From the NCBI RefSeq assembly GCF_010692395.1, contig NZ_JAAHHS010000033.1, positions 1-42,298 on the forward strand: a stretch of DNA of 42,298 nucleotides, given 5' to 3'. Under the pieces are notes generated by a model. That model did not search any database and was not told the origin of the DNA. It saw only the letters and a program-made list of their open reading frames with translations. Source of the stretch: Moorena sp. SIO3H5. GTDB taxonomy: Bacteria > Cyanobacteriota > Cyanobacteriia > Cyanobacteriales > Coleofasciculaceae. The translations under genes and the position numbers were made by a program. Of the stretch, positions 17,868 to 27,909 are shown piece by piece (within the stretch, counting starts at the first letter, position 1; every line of letters starts with the position of its first letter).

Positions 17868-18196
17868 CTCACGGGGTGACAACAAAGCTCAAACCTAGGC
17901 AGGGATTAGGTATTAGGTATTAGGGATTAGGTATTAAGTATTAGGGATTAGGTATTAAGTATTAGGGATTAGGGATTAGGTATTAAGTATTAGGTATTAA
18001 GTATTAGGTATTAAGTATTAGGTATTAGGTATTAAGTATTAGGTATTGGGGAAATTACAGCGACTCGTCTTGTTGTATTTCCCAGCAGTTGAAGCAATTT
18101 TCACCAGACAACGTCAATGATAGTTTTAATCAATCCATACCTCCTTGACAATGTTCCCTAACCCCTGTACTTTCAATTCGCTTGTCACCCCGTGAA
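17868..18196. mobile_element. 329-bp MITE with 9-bp TSD, carrying a heptamer array
   Basis: The termini CTCACGGGGTGACAA (17868-17882) and TTGTCACCCCGTGAA (18182-18196) are inverted repeats matching at 14 of 15 bases. GGCAAAAAG flanks it directly at 17859-17867 and 18197-18205. The paralogous spacer at about 20316-20335 reads straight through (GGGGCAAAAAGGCTTAAC), giving the empty site. No transposase is encoded. About 45% of its length is a heptanucleotide array. Confidence 0.85.
17904..18050. repeat. Heptanucleotide tandem array, 21 units
   Basis: There are 21 contiguous 7-bp units, all TATTAGG, GATTAGG or TATTAAG except the last (TATTGGG). It is a cyanobacterial STRR-type array and lies inside the 329-bp MITE. 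Confidence 0.9.
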
Positions 18197-18309
18197 GGCA
18201 AAAAGGCTTAACAGAAGTGTAAATGCCTTGGAGATCTGGTTTCTGAAAATTAGATGGGAATGCCGCTGACACTCGGAAAGATTAGACTCAGATTGAACTG
18301 AACAATCAA

Positions 18310-18341
18310 CCCACCCCTTGAGCCTAAGCGGAAGGGGTGGG
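18310..18341 (-). terminator. Hairpin downstream of paralogue 3
   Basis: CCCACCCCTT (18310-18319) and AAGGGGTGGG (18332-18341) are perfectly inverted with a 12-base loop. An outer GAACAA / TTGTTC pair (18300-18305 and 18346-18351) extends the structure. Confidence 0.65.
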
Positions 18342-18388
18342 CTGCTTGTTCACTTTAATTACAAAATTAAAGCTAGCTGCTGATTATC

Positions 18389-19687
18389 CTAAACGTAGAA
18401 GGAGAAGTTAGTATCTTCGACCGTATCGATCCCGACAATCTCACCCAGTGAGTTATTCTCGATCATCCACATGCCATTCTGTCCTTGGGAATTACGGAAG
18501 AAGAAATCATTAACACCATCTCGGTTAGCGTCATAGGCACCACGGAATTCCCAACCACCGTCTGCTGGTCGGGCATCAATCAGCACTGCCTCCTGGTAAA
18601 CAGTACCATCGAGCTTCCAGTAGCCAAACTGTTTGGTAGTCATATTTTCCCAGATAGCATCTGCGTCACCATCGCCATCCATGTCTCCAGCCGCAAGTAA
18701 CTGCCAGTCATTGTCAGGTGATATAATCATCGCCTCATTACTGGTATCCGTAATAAACGTAGCATTCTCAAACCCGCTTTCATCTATCTCCCAAACAGCA
18801 ATTTCTCCAGTAGATGTGTTGTACCAGAAGATTTCTTCTGCACCACCACCGTTAACATCTCCGGTGCCACGGATTTCCCAGTCGAGGTTTGAACCTGGGC
18901 CATCTGCTGGTGGGTCAATAATTATCTCGTCCTGGAACTCAGAGCCTTTCATCTTCCAAATGGCAACACCGCCGGTCACCGTATCACGCCACAGAAGATT
19001 CCTGTTACCATCACCTAAATCCAAAACACCACGGCCTTCCCATGGATTGTCGTCTGGTACTAATACGTCCTCACCACTTTGATCGGTAATGAACGCTGCG
19101 GTCTCGAGGCTAGTGCTTTCCTCATTTAGAGTCCACACACCAACTTGTCTGCTGACAGAATGATGCCAGAACAAATCCAAACTGGGGATAATCTCTTCAG
19201 CTGGGGTAATTTCAATGGCATCAATTCGCCCTAGCTCCAAATTATCATCCTTATTATTGCCACTTGCCAGTACCGAGATTTCTATTACATTATCTGGAGC
19301 AAGGTCTACGCCCTTAAAAATGGGATTTGGATTATCATCAACACTTAGAGTGCCACTGGAATTGGCACCCCTAAGAGGGACAAAATTCTCTTTGAAACCT
19401 TCAGCCCCAGGTAAATCTATATTGAAAGTATAGTCATAAACTTTTTCATTGACACTAAATGTCAGTGGAGAGTTCCCATCATTTTCATCAAAGTGGGCAA
19501 TACGAATATCATACTTACCAGCCAGTCCATCCTCTGCTGTCCATTCAAATTTAAGCACACCGGCTATATTAGTATCTTTAATCCTGACGGCTTGACCGCC
19601 TGAAGCAACCGCAGGAATATCGTCGTCAGAGATTATTTCGTAGTTTACTCGCCTTACGCGATTGCTTTCAGCTTCAATCAGAACCAT
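18389..19687 (-). CDS. Paralogue 3: CBM6/35-like plus five-blade FG-GAP/VCBS-like protein
   Basis: From ATG 19687 it has 432 residues, with a TTG six codons upstream. It opens MVLIEAE. The CBM-like domain has AGKYDIRIAHFDENDGNSPL and ends GRIDAIEITPAEEI. Five blades follow, beginning LDLFWHHSVSRQVGVWTL. It has GDMDGDGDADAIW and AYDANRDGVNDFFF and ends EDTNFSFYV. From the third blade onward it is very close to paralogue 4, suggesting late duplication or gene conversion between them. The linker after the CBM (PAEEIIPS) is shared only by copies 3 and 4. No signal peptide is visible. Its conserved upstream leader is cut at about 19830, so its expression may differ from that of its sisters. Confidence 0.8.
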   Translation of the reverse strand: MVLIEAESNRVRRVNYEIISDDDIPAVASGGQAVRIKDTNIAGVLKFEWTAEDGLAGKYDIRIAHFDENDGNSPLTFSVNEKVYDYTFNIDLPGAEGFKENFVPLRGANSSGTLSVDDNPNPIFKGVDLAPDNVIEISVLASGNNKDDNLELGRIDAIEITPAEEIIPSLDLFWHHSVSRQVGVWTLNEESTSLETAAFITDQSGEDVLVPDDNPWEGRGVLDLGDGNRNLLWRDTVTGGVAIWKMKGSEFQDEIIIDPPADGPGSNLDWEIRGTGDVNGGGAEEIFWYNTSTGEIAVWEIDESGFENATFITDTSNEAMIISPDNDWQLLAAGDMDGDGDADAIWENMTTKQFGYWKLDGTVYQEAVLIDARPADGGWEFRGAYDANRDGVNDFFFRNSQGQNGMWMIENNSLGEIVGIDTVEDTNFSFYV

Positions 19688-19792
19688 AAGATAGTTTTCT
19701 CCCAAAAGTTATCTGTGTTTACAGTGCTTGGCTTTTCTTTTCTGTCGTAATGCACCAAAAAATTTTTAATTACTCCATCCCAATTCAGTCCC

Positions 19793-19829
19793 AACTTAGT
19801 AAGTTACACATCCCGTAACTTACTAAGTT
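19793..19829. repeat. 15-bp perfect inverted repeat with inverted 7-bp core
   Basis: The perfect arms are AACTTAGTAAGTTAC (19793-19807) and GTAACTTACTAAGTT (19815-19829), flanking ACATCCC. In unit 2 the same place reads GTTAC-GGGATGT-GTAAC, so the core is reversed here relative to its paralogue. Confidence 0.8.
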
Positions 19830-19839
19830 GGCATTAGGG

Positions 19840-20126
19840 CTATTTCATTCTAAAAAGTGCCAAAATATTATTAAGCCCAAATTGGCATTTTCTTTGTGCC
19901 TGAGCCATGTTGTCAAACCCTGCATCTCCATAAAGATTCAGAGCTAAATTACGAGCGATCGCCCTTCAAAGTACCAGAGGAGTTGTCCTGATACGAGATT
20001 TATCAACACCGGTGAGTGACATCAACAGACATAATGAACTTTGTTCGAATCGCCCCAATAGTCTCGAATCCGCTTGGGCTTTTGTTCAGCCGTTTCTTTC
20101 AAGTCAGAGATATAACGTTTCTCGTA
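19840..20126 (-). pseudogene. Decayed 3' fragment of an ISAs1-like transposase
   Basis: Reading the minus strand, one frame gives RYISDLKETAEQKPKRIRDY followed by WGDSNKVHYVC and a stop. Another frame then continues DKSRIRTTPLVL, a stop, ARNLALNLYGDAGFDNMAQA and a final LFRMK ending at 19840. The order (RYxISDL, WG..N..H, D.SRIRT, ARNLALNL) matches the C-terminus of ISAs1/H-repeat-type transposases. At least one frameshift and internal stops make it non-functional. It replaces the leader seen in the other units. Confidence 0.7.
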
Positions 20127-20129
20127 GCT

Positions 20130-20249
20130 ATGAGGTACACATTATTTTTCCCTCTTCATTCTCTTCCCCTCCTGGGAGGGGTTAGGGGTGGGTTCCTCTT
20201 CCCTGCTCCCTGCTCCGAAGTCCCTAAAACCCAAAGATTTGTACCTCAT
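20130..20249. repeat. 120-bp element with 10-bp inverted ends
   Basis: ATGAGGTACA (20130-20139) and TGTACCTCAT (20240-20249) are perfect inverted repeats. The centre is pyrimidine-rich with CCCCTCCTGGGAGGGG. It abuts the transposase remnant. No flanking duplication is seen, so mobility is only possible. Confidence 0.5.
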
Positions 20250-20430
20250 GGGTATAAGACTTGCTATAAGTCATTGAGGTGTCGATCCAAGTTTTTGCCC
20301 CATTCAATTTACTGTGGGGCAAAAAGGCTTAACAGAAGGGTAAATGCCTTCGAGATCTGGTTTCTGATAATTAGATGGGAATGTCGCTGACACTCGGAAA
20401 GATTAGACTCAGATTTAAGTGAACAAAAAG

Positions 20431-20462
20431 CCCACCCCTTGAACTTAAGCAGAAGGGGTGGG
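20431..20462 (-). terminator. Intrinsic terminator of paralogue 4
   Basis: CCCACCCCTT (20431-20440) and AAGGGGTGGG (20453-20462) form a perfect 10-bp stem. In the gene's direction it is followed by CTTTTTGTTC, the best T-run among the four copies. Confidence 0.75.
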
Positions 20463-20508
20463 TTTTTCTTGACGTTAATTACAACAGTAAAGCTAGCTGT
20501 TGACTATC

Positions 20509-21825
20509 CTACACGTAGAAGGAGAAGTTAGTATCTTCGACCGGAGTGATAGAAACAAATTGATCCACTGAGTCATTCTGGATCATCCAGATGCCATTGT
20601 CTCCAGTCATGGAATTACGGAAGAAGAAATCATCAATATTATCGTTGTTAGCGTCATAGGCACCACGGAATTCCCAACCACCGTCTGCCGCTGGTGAATC
20701 GATCAGCACTGCGTTCTGGTAAACAGTACCTTCGAGGTTCCAGTAGGCAAACTGTTTGGTAGTCATATTTTCCCAGATAGCATCTGCATCACCATCGCCA
20801 TCCATGTCTCCAGCCGCAAGTAACTGCCAGTCATTGTCAGATGGTATGACCAACCTGTCACCATTAGTATTCGTAATAAACGTAGCATTCCCAAGCCCCG
20901 TTTCATCTATCTCTGAAACAGCAATTTCTCCAGTAGATGTGTTGTACCAGAAGATTTCTTCTCCACCACCACTGTTAACATCTCCGGTGCCACGGATTTC
21001 CCAGTCGAGGTTTGAACCTGGGCCATCTGCTGGTGGGTCAATAATTATTTCCTCCTGGAACTCAGAGCCTTCCATTTTCCAAATGGCAACACCGCCGGTT
21101 TCGGTATTACGCAACAGAGGACTCCTGTTACCATCGCCTAAATCCACAACACCACGGGGGTTCAATGGACTGTCTGCTGGTAACAATACGTCCTCACCAC
21201 TTTGATTGGTAATGAACGCTGTCGTCTCGACGCTAGTGCCTTCCTCATTTAGAGTCCACGCAGCAACGTCTCCAGTGACAGGATTATGCCAGAACAGATC
21301 CAAACTGGGGATAATCTCTTCAGCTGGAGTAATTTCAATGGCATCAAGTCGTCCTAGCTCGAAATTAGCATCATTATTAAGGCTATCTGCCAGTACCGAG
21401 ATTTCTATTTCATCTCCTGGAGCAAGGTCTACGTCCTTAAAAATGGCATTGGGATTAGCCTCAGCAGTTAGTGTGCCACTGGAATTGGCACCGCTCAGAG
21501 GGACATAATTCTCAGGAAAAGCGGTAATCCCAGGTAAGTTTAGATTATAAACATATGTACCAACTTCCTGTCCGTTGACACTAAATGTTAGTGGAGAGTT
21601 ACCATCCACTTCGTCAAAGTAGGCAATACTAATATCGTACTTACCAGCCGCTCCATCCTCTGCTGTCCATTCAAATCTAAGTATACCGGGTTCTCCAACC
21701 GGGTCATTAAAGTTTGATATCTGGACGGCTCGACCCCCTGAAGCAACGGTATCAATATTGTTTGCACTGGTTGTCTCGTAGTTTATTCGCGTTACGCGAT
21801 CGCTTTCTGCTTCAATCAGAACCAT
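20509..21825 (-). CDS. Paralogue 4: CBM6/35-like plus five-blade FG-GAP/VCBS-like protein
   Basis: From ATG 21825 it has 438 residues, with a TTG six codons upstream. It opens MVLIEAE. The CBM-like domain carries AGKYDISIAYFDEVDGNSPL, FSVNGQEVGTYV and GRLDAIEITPAEEI. Five blades follow, starting LDLFWHNPVTGDVAAWTL. In the third blade the conserved Trp of GEIAVWEI has become Ser (GEIAVSEI), and its calcium-site motif is degraded to NSGGGEEIFW. The last blade has a two-residue insertion (SMTGDNGIW). It ends EDTNFSFYV. This is the most promoter-distal member on the minus strand and keeps a full leader, interrupted by a dispersed repeat. Role as inferred for copy 1. Confidence 0.8.
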   Translation of the reverse strand: MVLIEAESDRVTRINYETTSANNIDTVASGGRAVQISNFNDPVGEPGILRFEWTAEDGAAGKYDISIAYFDEVDGNSPLTFSVNGQEVGTYVYNLNLPGITAFPENYVPLSGANSSGTLTAEANPNAIFKDVDLAPGDEIEISVLADSLNNDANFELGRLDAIEITPAEEIIPSLDLFWHNPVTGDVAAWTLNEEGTSVETTAFITNQSGEDVLLPADSPLNPRGVVDLGDGNRSPLLRNTETGGVAIWKMEGSEFQEEIIIDPPADGPGSNLDWEIRGTGDVNSGGGEEIFWYNTSTGEIAVSEIDETGLGNATFITNTNGDRLVIPSDNDWQLLAAGDMDGDGDADAIWENMTTKQFAYWNLEGTVYQNAVLIDSPAADGGWEFRGAYDANNDNIDDFFFRNSMTGDNGIWMIQNDSVDQFVSITPVEDTNFSFYV

Positions 21826-21952
21826 AAGATGGTTTTTTCCCAAAAGTTATCTGTGTTTACAGTGGTTGGCTTTTCTTTTCAGTCCTGATGCACCAAAAAA
21901 TTTTTAAGTATTCCATCCCAACTCAGTAAATCACGGAATGTGTAACTTACAA

Positions 21953-22170
21953 AAGCGATGCAGAGGTGCGACCCGTGGCGAATTTAATTACGGGTCAAAC
22001 GCACCTAAGCAGTCTTGGAGAGGCAGCGCGGTATTCGGGAGGCAGCGCCTTCAGGCGGGGGTCTCCCCCATCAGCAACTGCATCAACACAGGTGCTTTCA
22101 CGTAGTGTCTCCAAAGGAGAATCGCGGTGTTCCGCAGACAGACCCATGCGCTATGAGCAACTGCATTAAG
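21953..22170. repeat. Dispersed repeat inserted in the paralogue 4 leader
   Basis: Alignment by eye with units 1 and 2 (GTAACTTAC followed directly by ACACTGGCATTACT) shows about 218 extra bases here. The insert starts AGCGATGCAG, ends CTGCATTAAG, and contains GAGGCAGCGCCTTC and GGTCTCCCCCATCAGCAACT. Related sequence lies at 22981-23185. Confidence 0.75.
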
Positions 22171-22258
22171 ACACTGGCATTACTCAACGTCCCTGATATG
22201 AGATGGGATAAGAGTCTGTGCACTTTATCTGTGAACTTTTGGGGCATATTTAATCATG

Positions 22259-22320
22259 CTTATTGATGTATCTAGGGTAAAGTACCTTTCTAGATACATG
22301 TTTCTAGATACATCAGTAAG
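22259..22320. repeat. 16-bp inverted repeat with alternative inner pairing (unit 4)
   Basis: The arms are 22259-22274 and 22305-22320. T22264 faces A22315, where units 1 and 2 have C facing G, a compensated change. T22263 faces G22316, a wobble only for plus-strand RNA. An inner CTAGATAC (about 22290-22297) again competes for the left arm. Confidence 0.75.
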
Positions 22321-22980
22321 GGTAAAACACCCCCTTTAATAGTTCAAAGATGCCCTGTTCAAATTTATCCAGTTTAACTAGATAAATGTTTTGAAGCCTT
22401 TTCTAGAGTTTGACTGGCTAACGATTCCCTGATAACATCTCACCCCTAACAGATGACCTAGTCAAAAAACTAGTTTGCTTCTAGGCTTCATATTTTTCTT
22501 GGCGTTTTGACTGAAAAAAAAACCTACCATTAGTATAAATTGCATAAAAATCCGTAAATGTCACTATTAATTCAGCGATTTTAATGAAATTTTCATAAAA
22601 GTTTATGAAAAATTTACTGAGTTGATCCTGATCAAAAATTGATTATTATATAACATCAATCAGCTAAGAATTATGAATGAAGAATTTTACCCTCCCTCAG
22701 AGCAGTTAGGGGTTATACTAAATCTGGGTTAAAGAATAATCTTTTTCATTCAGTCTCTCTTTCATTCAGTCATTGAGGTGTGCAAGCAAGTTTTTGCCCC
22801 AATCAATTTACTGTGTGGCAAAAAGGGTTAACACAAGAGTATTTAAGATTAGTTTAAAAATTAACTAATTTACAATAAATAATGTTGAAATGTAGCCAGC
22901 TATTTCTTTACTTGAAGAAATATCCAAAAACTATAGCAAAGGGAACAGCGGATCTGGGAACAGGGAACAGGGAGTAGGAA

Positions 22981-23185
22981 GTAGCGATGCAGCGCGGTCT
23001 TGGGGAGGCAGCGCCTTCATGCGGGGGTTCCCACGGGGCTGGAGAGCGATGCAGCGCCTTCATGCGGGGGTTTCCCCCATGAGCGACTGCATCAAGACAG
23101 GTGCGGACGCAGGTTCCGCACACAGACCCATGCGCCATGAGCGACTGCCGTTGGTTTCCCCCACTCGCGCTTTGCATCAAGACGG
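22981..23185. repeat. GCGATGCAGCGC dispersed-repeat cluster
   Basis: Two overlapping copies begin GCGATGCAGCGC at 22984 and 23047. Each contains CCTTCATGCGGGGGTT, and the cluster ends near GCATCAAGACGGC. It is the same family as the insertion at 21953-22170. Confidence 0.7.
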
Positions 23186-23573
23186 CAGTAGGGAATATCG
23201 CATCAAAATTCTCTCAATTCCTACACGGATTGCTATATCTGTTGAGATCAGCTAAATGAAACAATGATCAAAATTTTTCTAGGAATAAAAATTTGTTGCT
23301 ATTTAAATCTAGGCGAACCACTATTACCGATACAGTTATTCATTGGTTACGGATAATAGGTAATAGGTAACTGCTCGGGGTTGTATAGCGCTACGCGCAA
23401 GGCAAGAGGCAAGAGGCAAAAGTTTACTACACAACGTTTTCAGCTTGTATCAATGTCAAACACTTTAATGCGTAGTGCTATACCAAGTAAGCATATGCGC
23501 TACTTGAGGTGCCGAAGGCCTTTGGCCACGCGTGCGCGTTCAGCCGTGAGCTAAAAGCTCACGCGTGCGCGTC

Positions 23574-23636
23574 CAGCCGTCAGCCTTGGCAGTTGGCCAC
23601 GCTACGCGAATGGCTGGCTGCCAAGGCTGACGGCTG
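23574..23636. repeat. 19-bp perfect inverted repeat
   Basis: CAGCCGTCAGCCTTGGCAG (23574-23592) and its exact reverse complement (23618-23636) enclose a 25-base loop with GGCCACGCTACGCGAATGGC. A second small hairpin, CGTGAGCT / AGCTCACG, lies just upstream at about 23545-23563. Confidence 0.85.
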
Positions 23637-23732
23637 AATGCTTACCTAATTACCTATTACCCGTGTTGCTTTGTTTAACTGGGTTTGAGGATTTCCCTTC
23701 AAACTTTAAAGGCAAACGTTACCATCAAAACC

Positions 23733-25679
<1,947 letters not shown>

Positions 25680-27398
25680 CTAAATTTCTCGGTCAAAGCC
25701 ATATTTTTCTCGGATATGGGTATTAAAATACTGACCGATAGAAGCATTATCTTTCAAACCCTTGTAGATCTCCTCTGGTACATCTCGATACTTATAGATA
25801 CTACCATTATTGAATTCAACCCGAAGAATTTTTTTGTCTACGTCGTAGTCGCAGGATTTAATCACAGCGCTGGTACTTTTCAGCAATGGGAAAGCAATCA
25901 CATCCCGAATACTAGGTGAATTAGTGAGTAGCATAATTAAACGATCAATACCAATACCTAAACCACCAGTGGGAGGCATCCCATACTCCAGAGCAGCAAG
26001 AAAGTCTTCATCAACATCTTGAGCTTCCAAATCTCCTGCTGCTTTCCTTGCTGCTTGTGCTTCTAGTCGTTGCCGTTGATCTATAGGATCAGTTAACTCA
26101 GAATAACTGTTTGCTGTTTCTCTTCCCACTATAAACAATTCAAACCGTTCTACTAAACCAGATTTTGAGCGATGGGGTTTAGTAAGGGGAGAGATTTCCA
26201 CAGGATAATCCAGAACAAAAGTCGGTTGGATTAACGTTTCTTCTACCTTCTGCTCAAAGGCTTCATTGAGCAATTTACCAATAGAATAGCAATCATTGGG
26301 AACCTCCACACCAGCATCTTTGGCTGCTGCTTTTGCCTGCTCAATATTGGTAAATTGCTCAAAATCTAAACCGGTTTGCTCTTTGACTAACTCGTGCATC
26401 GTTACTTTACGCCAAGGGGGAGTTAGATCAATTACTTCACCTTGGTAGTTAATGGTTAGTGTACCTAACACTTCCTTAGCAGCATTACTGATCAGATTTT
26501 CCGTCAACACCATCATCTGATTATAATCGGCGTAAGCCTGATAGATTTCAATCATGGTGAATTCCGGATTGTGACGAGTCGAAATTCCTTCATTGCGGAA
26601 TACACGCCCCAACTCATACACCTTTTCAAAACCACCAACAATTAGTCGCTTCAGATGCAACTCCGTAGCAATACGCAGATACAAGTCCATTTGTAAGGTG
26701 TTGTGGTAGGTGATAAAAGGACGGGCATCTGCACCACCAGCCTCACTCTGAAGTACCGGAGTTTCAATTTCAATAAAATCCTGTTGGTTTAAATAGTGCC
26801 GAATAGAAGCAGTTATTTTGGCACGACGACGAAAGGTTTCCCGCACATCAGGATTAACAATTAGGTCAACATAACGTTGACGATAGCGCTTTTCTGTATC
26901 CGTCAAACCATGCCATTTATCTGGTAAAGGTAACAGAGATTTAGTCAGGATATCATACTCCTTGACATAGATCGAAAGTTCTCCTTTCTCCGTGCGCTTG
27001 ATGGTTCCTTTTGCCCCAATAATATCGCCAGTATCAGTGAGTTTTTTGAGAATATTGAAAGCATTGGGAAGGTCCGCCATTTTAGCAGTGATTCTTTTTT
27101 TATCCAGGTAAAGCTGAATTGTACCAGTCTCATCCTGAATGTTGAAGAAAGCTAATTTACCAAAAACACGACGAGCTATAATCCGACCAGCAACAGCCAC
27201 TTCCACATCTACTTCTTCGCCATTGCCTAGGTCAGCATAGTTTTGCTGCAATTCGGCAGCCTGAGCTGTAGATTCCCAATTATAGGCATAGGGAATTAAT
27301 CCTTCTGCTTTGAGTTGTTCAACTTTTTCAAGCCGTGTGGCGCGAATTTCTTCTAAAGTTGAAGTGCTTTGTGGTTCTGGACGGGATTGGTCTGACAT
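25680..27398 (-). CDS. lysS: Lysyl-tRNA synthetase (class II) with C-terminal KTSC domain
   Basis: I start at ATG 27398 (572 aa, [10 protein letters not shown]). The frame runs 27 codons further to a TTG, but that extension does not resemble the family. An N-terminal OB-fold ([20 protein letters not shown], about 63-83) binds the anticodon. The class II catalytic core has motif 2 in [19 protein letters not shown] and motif 3 in [13 protein letters not shown]. The enzyme charges tRNA-Lys. The last 65 residues ([20 protein letters not shown] to the end) form a KTSC domain, a small module named for occurring at the C-terminus of some LysRS and otherwise free-standing. Typical bacterial LysRS ends near residue 500, so the tail is a true extension, as in many cyanobacteria. 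Confidence 0.96.
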   Translation of the reverse strand: MSDQSRPEPQSTSTLEEIRATRLEKVEQLKAEGLIPYAYNWESTAQAAELQQNYADLGNGEEVDVEVAVAGRIIARRVFGKLAFFNIQDETGTIQLYLDKKRITAKMADLPNAFNILKKLTDTGDIIGAKGTIKRTEKGELSIYVKEYDILTKSLLPLPDKWHGLTDTEKRYRQRYVDLIVNPDVRETFRRRAKITASIRHYLNQQDFIEIETPVLQSEAGGADARPFITYHNTLQMDLYLRIATELHLKRLIVGGFEKVYELGRVFRNEGISTRHNPEFTMIEIYQAYADYNQMMVLTENLISNAAKEVLGTLTINYQGEVIDLTPPWRKVTMHELVKEQTGLDFEQFTNIEQAKAAAKDAGVEVPNDCYSIGKLLNEAFEQKVEETLIQPTFVLDYPVEISPLTKPHRSKSGLVERFELFIVGRETANSYSELTDPIDQRQRLEAQAARKAAGDLEAQDVDEDFLAALEYGMPPTGGLGIGIDRLIMLLTNSPSIRDVIAFPLLKSTSAVIKSCDYDVDKKILRVEFNNGSIYKYRDVPEEIYKGLKDNASIGQYFNTHIREKYGFDREI

Positions 27399-27909
27399 AA
27401 TTGATAGCAAGAATCTAGTGTACAAATATTGGATAAACTTTGAGTTATAGCTGCCGGATGACCCCTTATTAGATAGCAATTATAATTTAAACGTTAACAT
27501 CCTCGTTAAAATAGGTAATGGGTAATATCAGGGAAGTATAACTAGTTATCAAGAATCAGTTACCACTGCTCTATACCTCTAATTATAGCTGATTTTGTTG
27601 AAAGCTTATCAACTATAAATAACTTTATAGATATTTTTAATTATTGCTAAATATTGGTAACATATAAGCGAAAGTTGCTACTAAATATTAGGACACGATT
27701 TTGCCTAGTAAATAATTTTGATTATTGGTTGTAATTTTGTTTTAATGGAATGGCATTGTGCTAATATTTTTAATATGAATATCCCGATTAATTTAGCTTT
27801 ATGTCCTAATCATTAGAACCATTGCTATCACAATCAGCAATTACCCATTCCCGATTACCCATTCCCGATTACCATCGTAAATAACTGATTTCAATAACAG
27901 GCTTAGGAA
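27399..27909. other. Divergent intergenic region upstream of lysS and the sugar-acid kinase
   Basis: No gene was found. The region is very AT-rich from 27550 to 27820. A 14-bp direct repeat of GATTACCCATTCCC-like text lies at about 27838-27868, just before the kinase gene. AGGA four bases upstream of the ATG at 27910 is its likely ribosome site. Confidence 0.4.

Larger units (their letters stand above)
21826..22659 (-). promoter_or_regulatory. Conserved leader of paralogue 4, with insertion
   Basis: It has the same elements as the unit 1 and 2 leaders: TTGATGTTATATAATA at 22644-22659, a TTATCCAGT / ACTAGATAA pair near 22367-22385, and the large inverted repeat at 22259-22320. Without the 218-bp insertion at 21953-22170 the leader would be 616 nt, close to the other two. 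Confidence 0.55.
22660..23732. other. Noncoding repeat-rich region
   Basis: No gene was recognised in about 1.07 kb between the paralogue array and pgm. The first 165 bases match the sequence upstream of unit 2, including the TTTTTGCCCC hairpin. From about 22860 it is AT-rich, then made of dispersed repeats: the GCGATGCAGCGC family (22981-23185), AGGCAAGAGGCAAG (about 23400), and palindromes from 23520 to 23645 that end in the MITE-like GCTGAATGCTTAC. Confidence 0.6.

Noticed and set aside
17904..18050. Possible CRISPR array
   Set aside because: The repeat is a pure heptamer without unique spacers, so it is an STRR-type tandem repeat. No cas gene is in the window.
18633..19082. 149-codon plus-strand frame antisense to paralogue 3, with a similar one at 20756-21205
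   Set aside because: The antisense frames resemble each other only because the genes beneath are paralogues. Their Ser/Pro-rich product follows from the complement of the Gly/Asp-rich coding strand.
20016..20390. 124-codon plus-strand frame
   Set aside because: It crosses the transposase remnant, a 120-bp inverted-repeat element and a duplicated hairpin; the product is translated repeat.
21966..22266. Overlapping plus-strand frames of 67 and 83 codons, and others at 22908-23255
   Set aside because: They lie in the GC-rich GCGATGCAGCGC dispersed repeat, which is open in several frames by composition.
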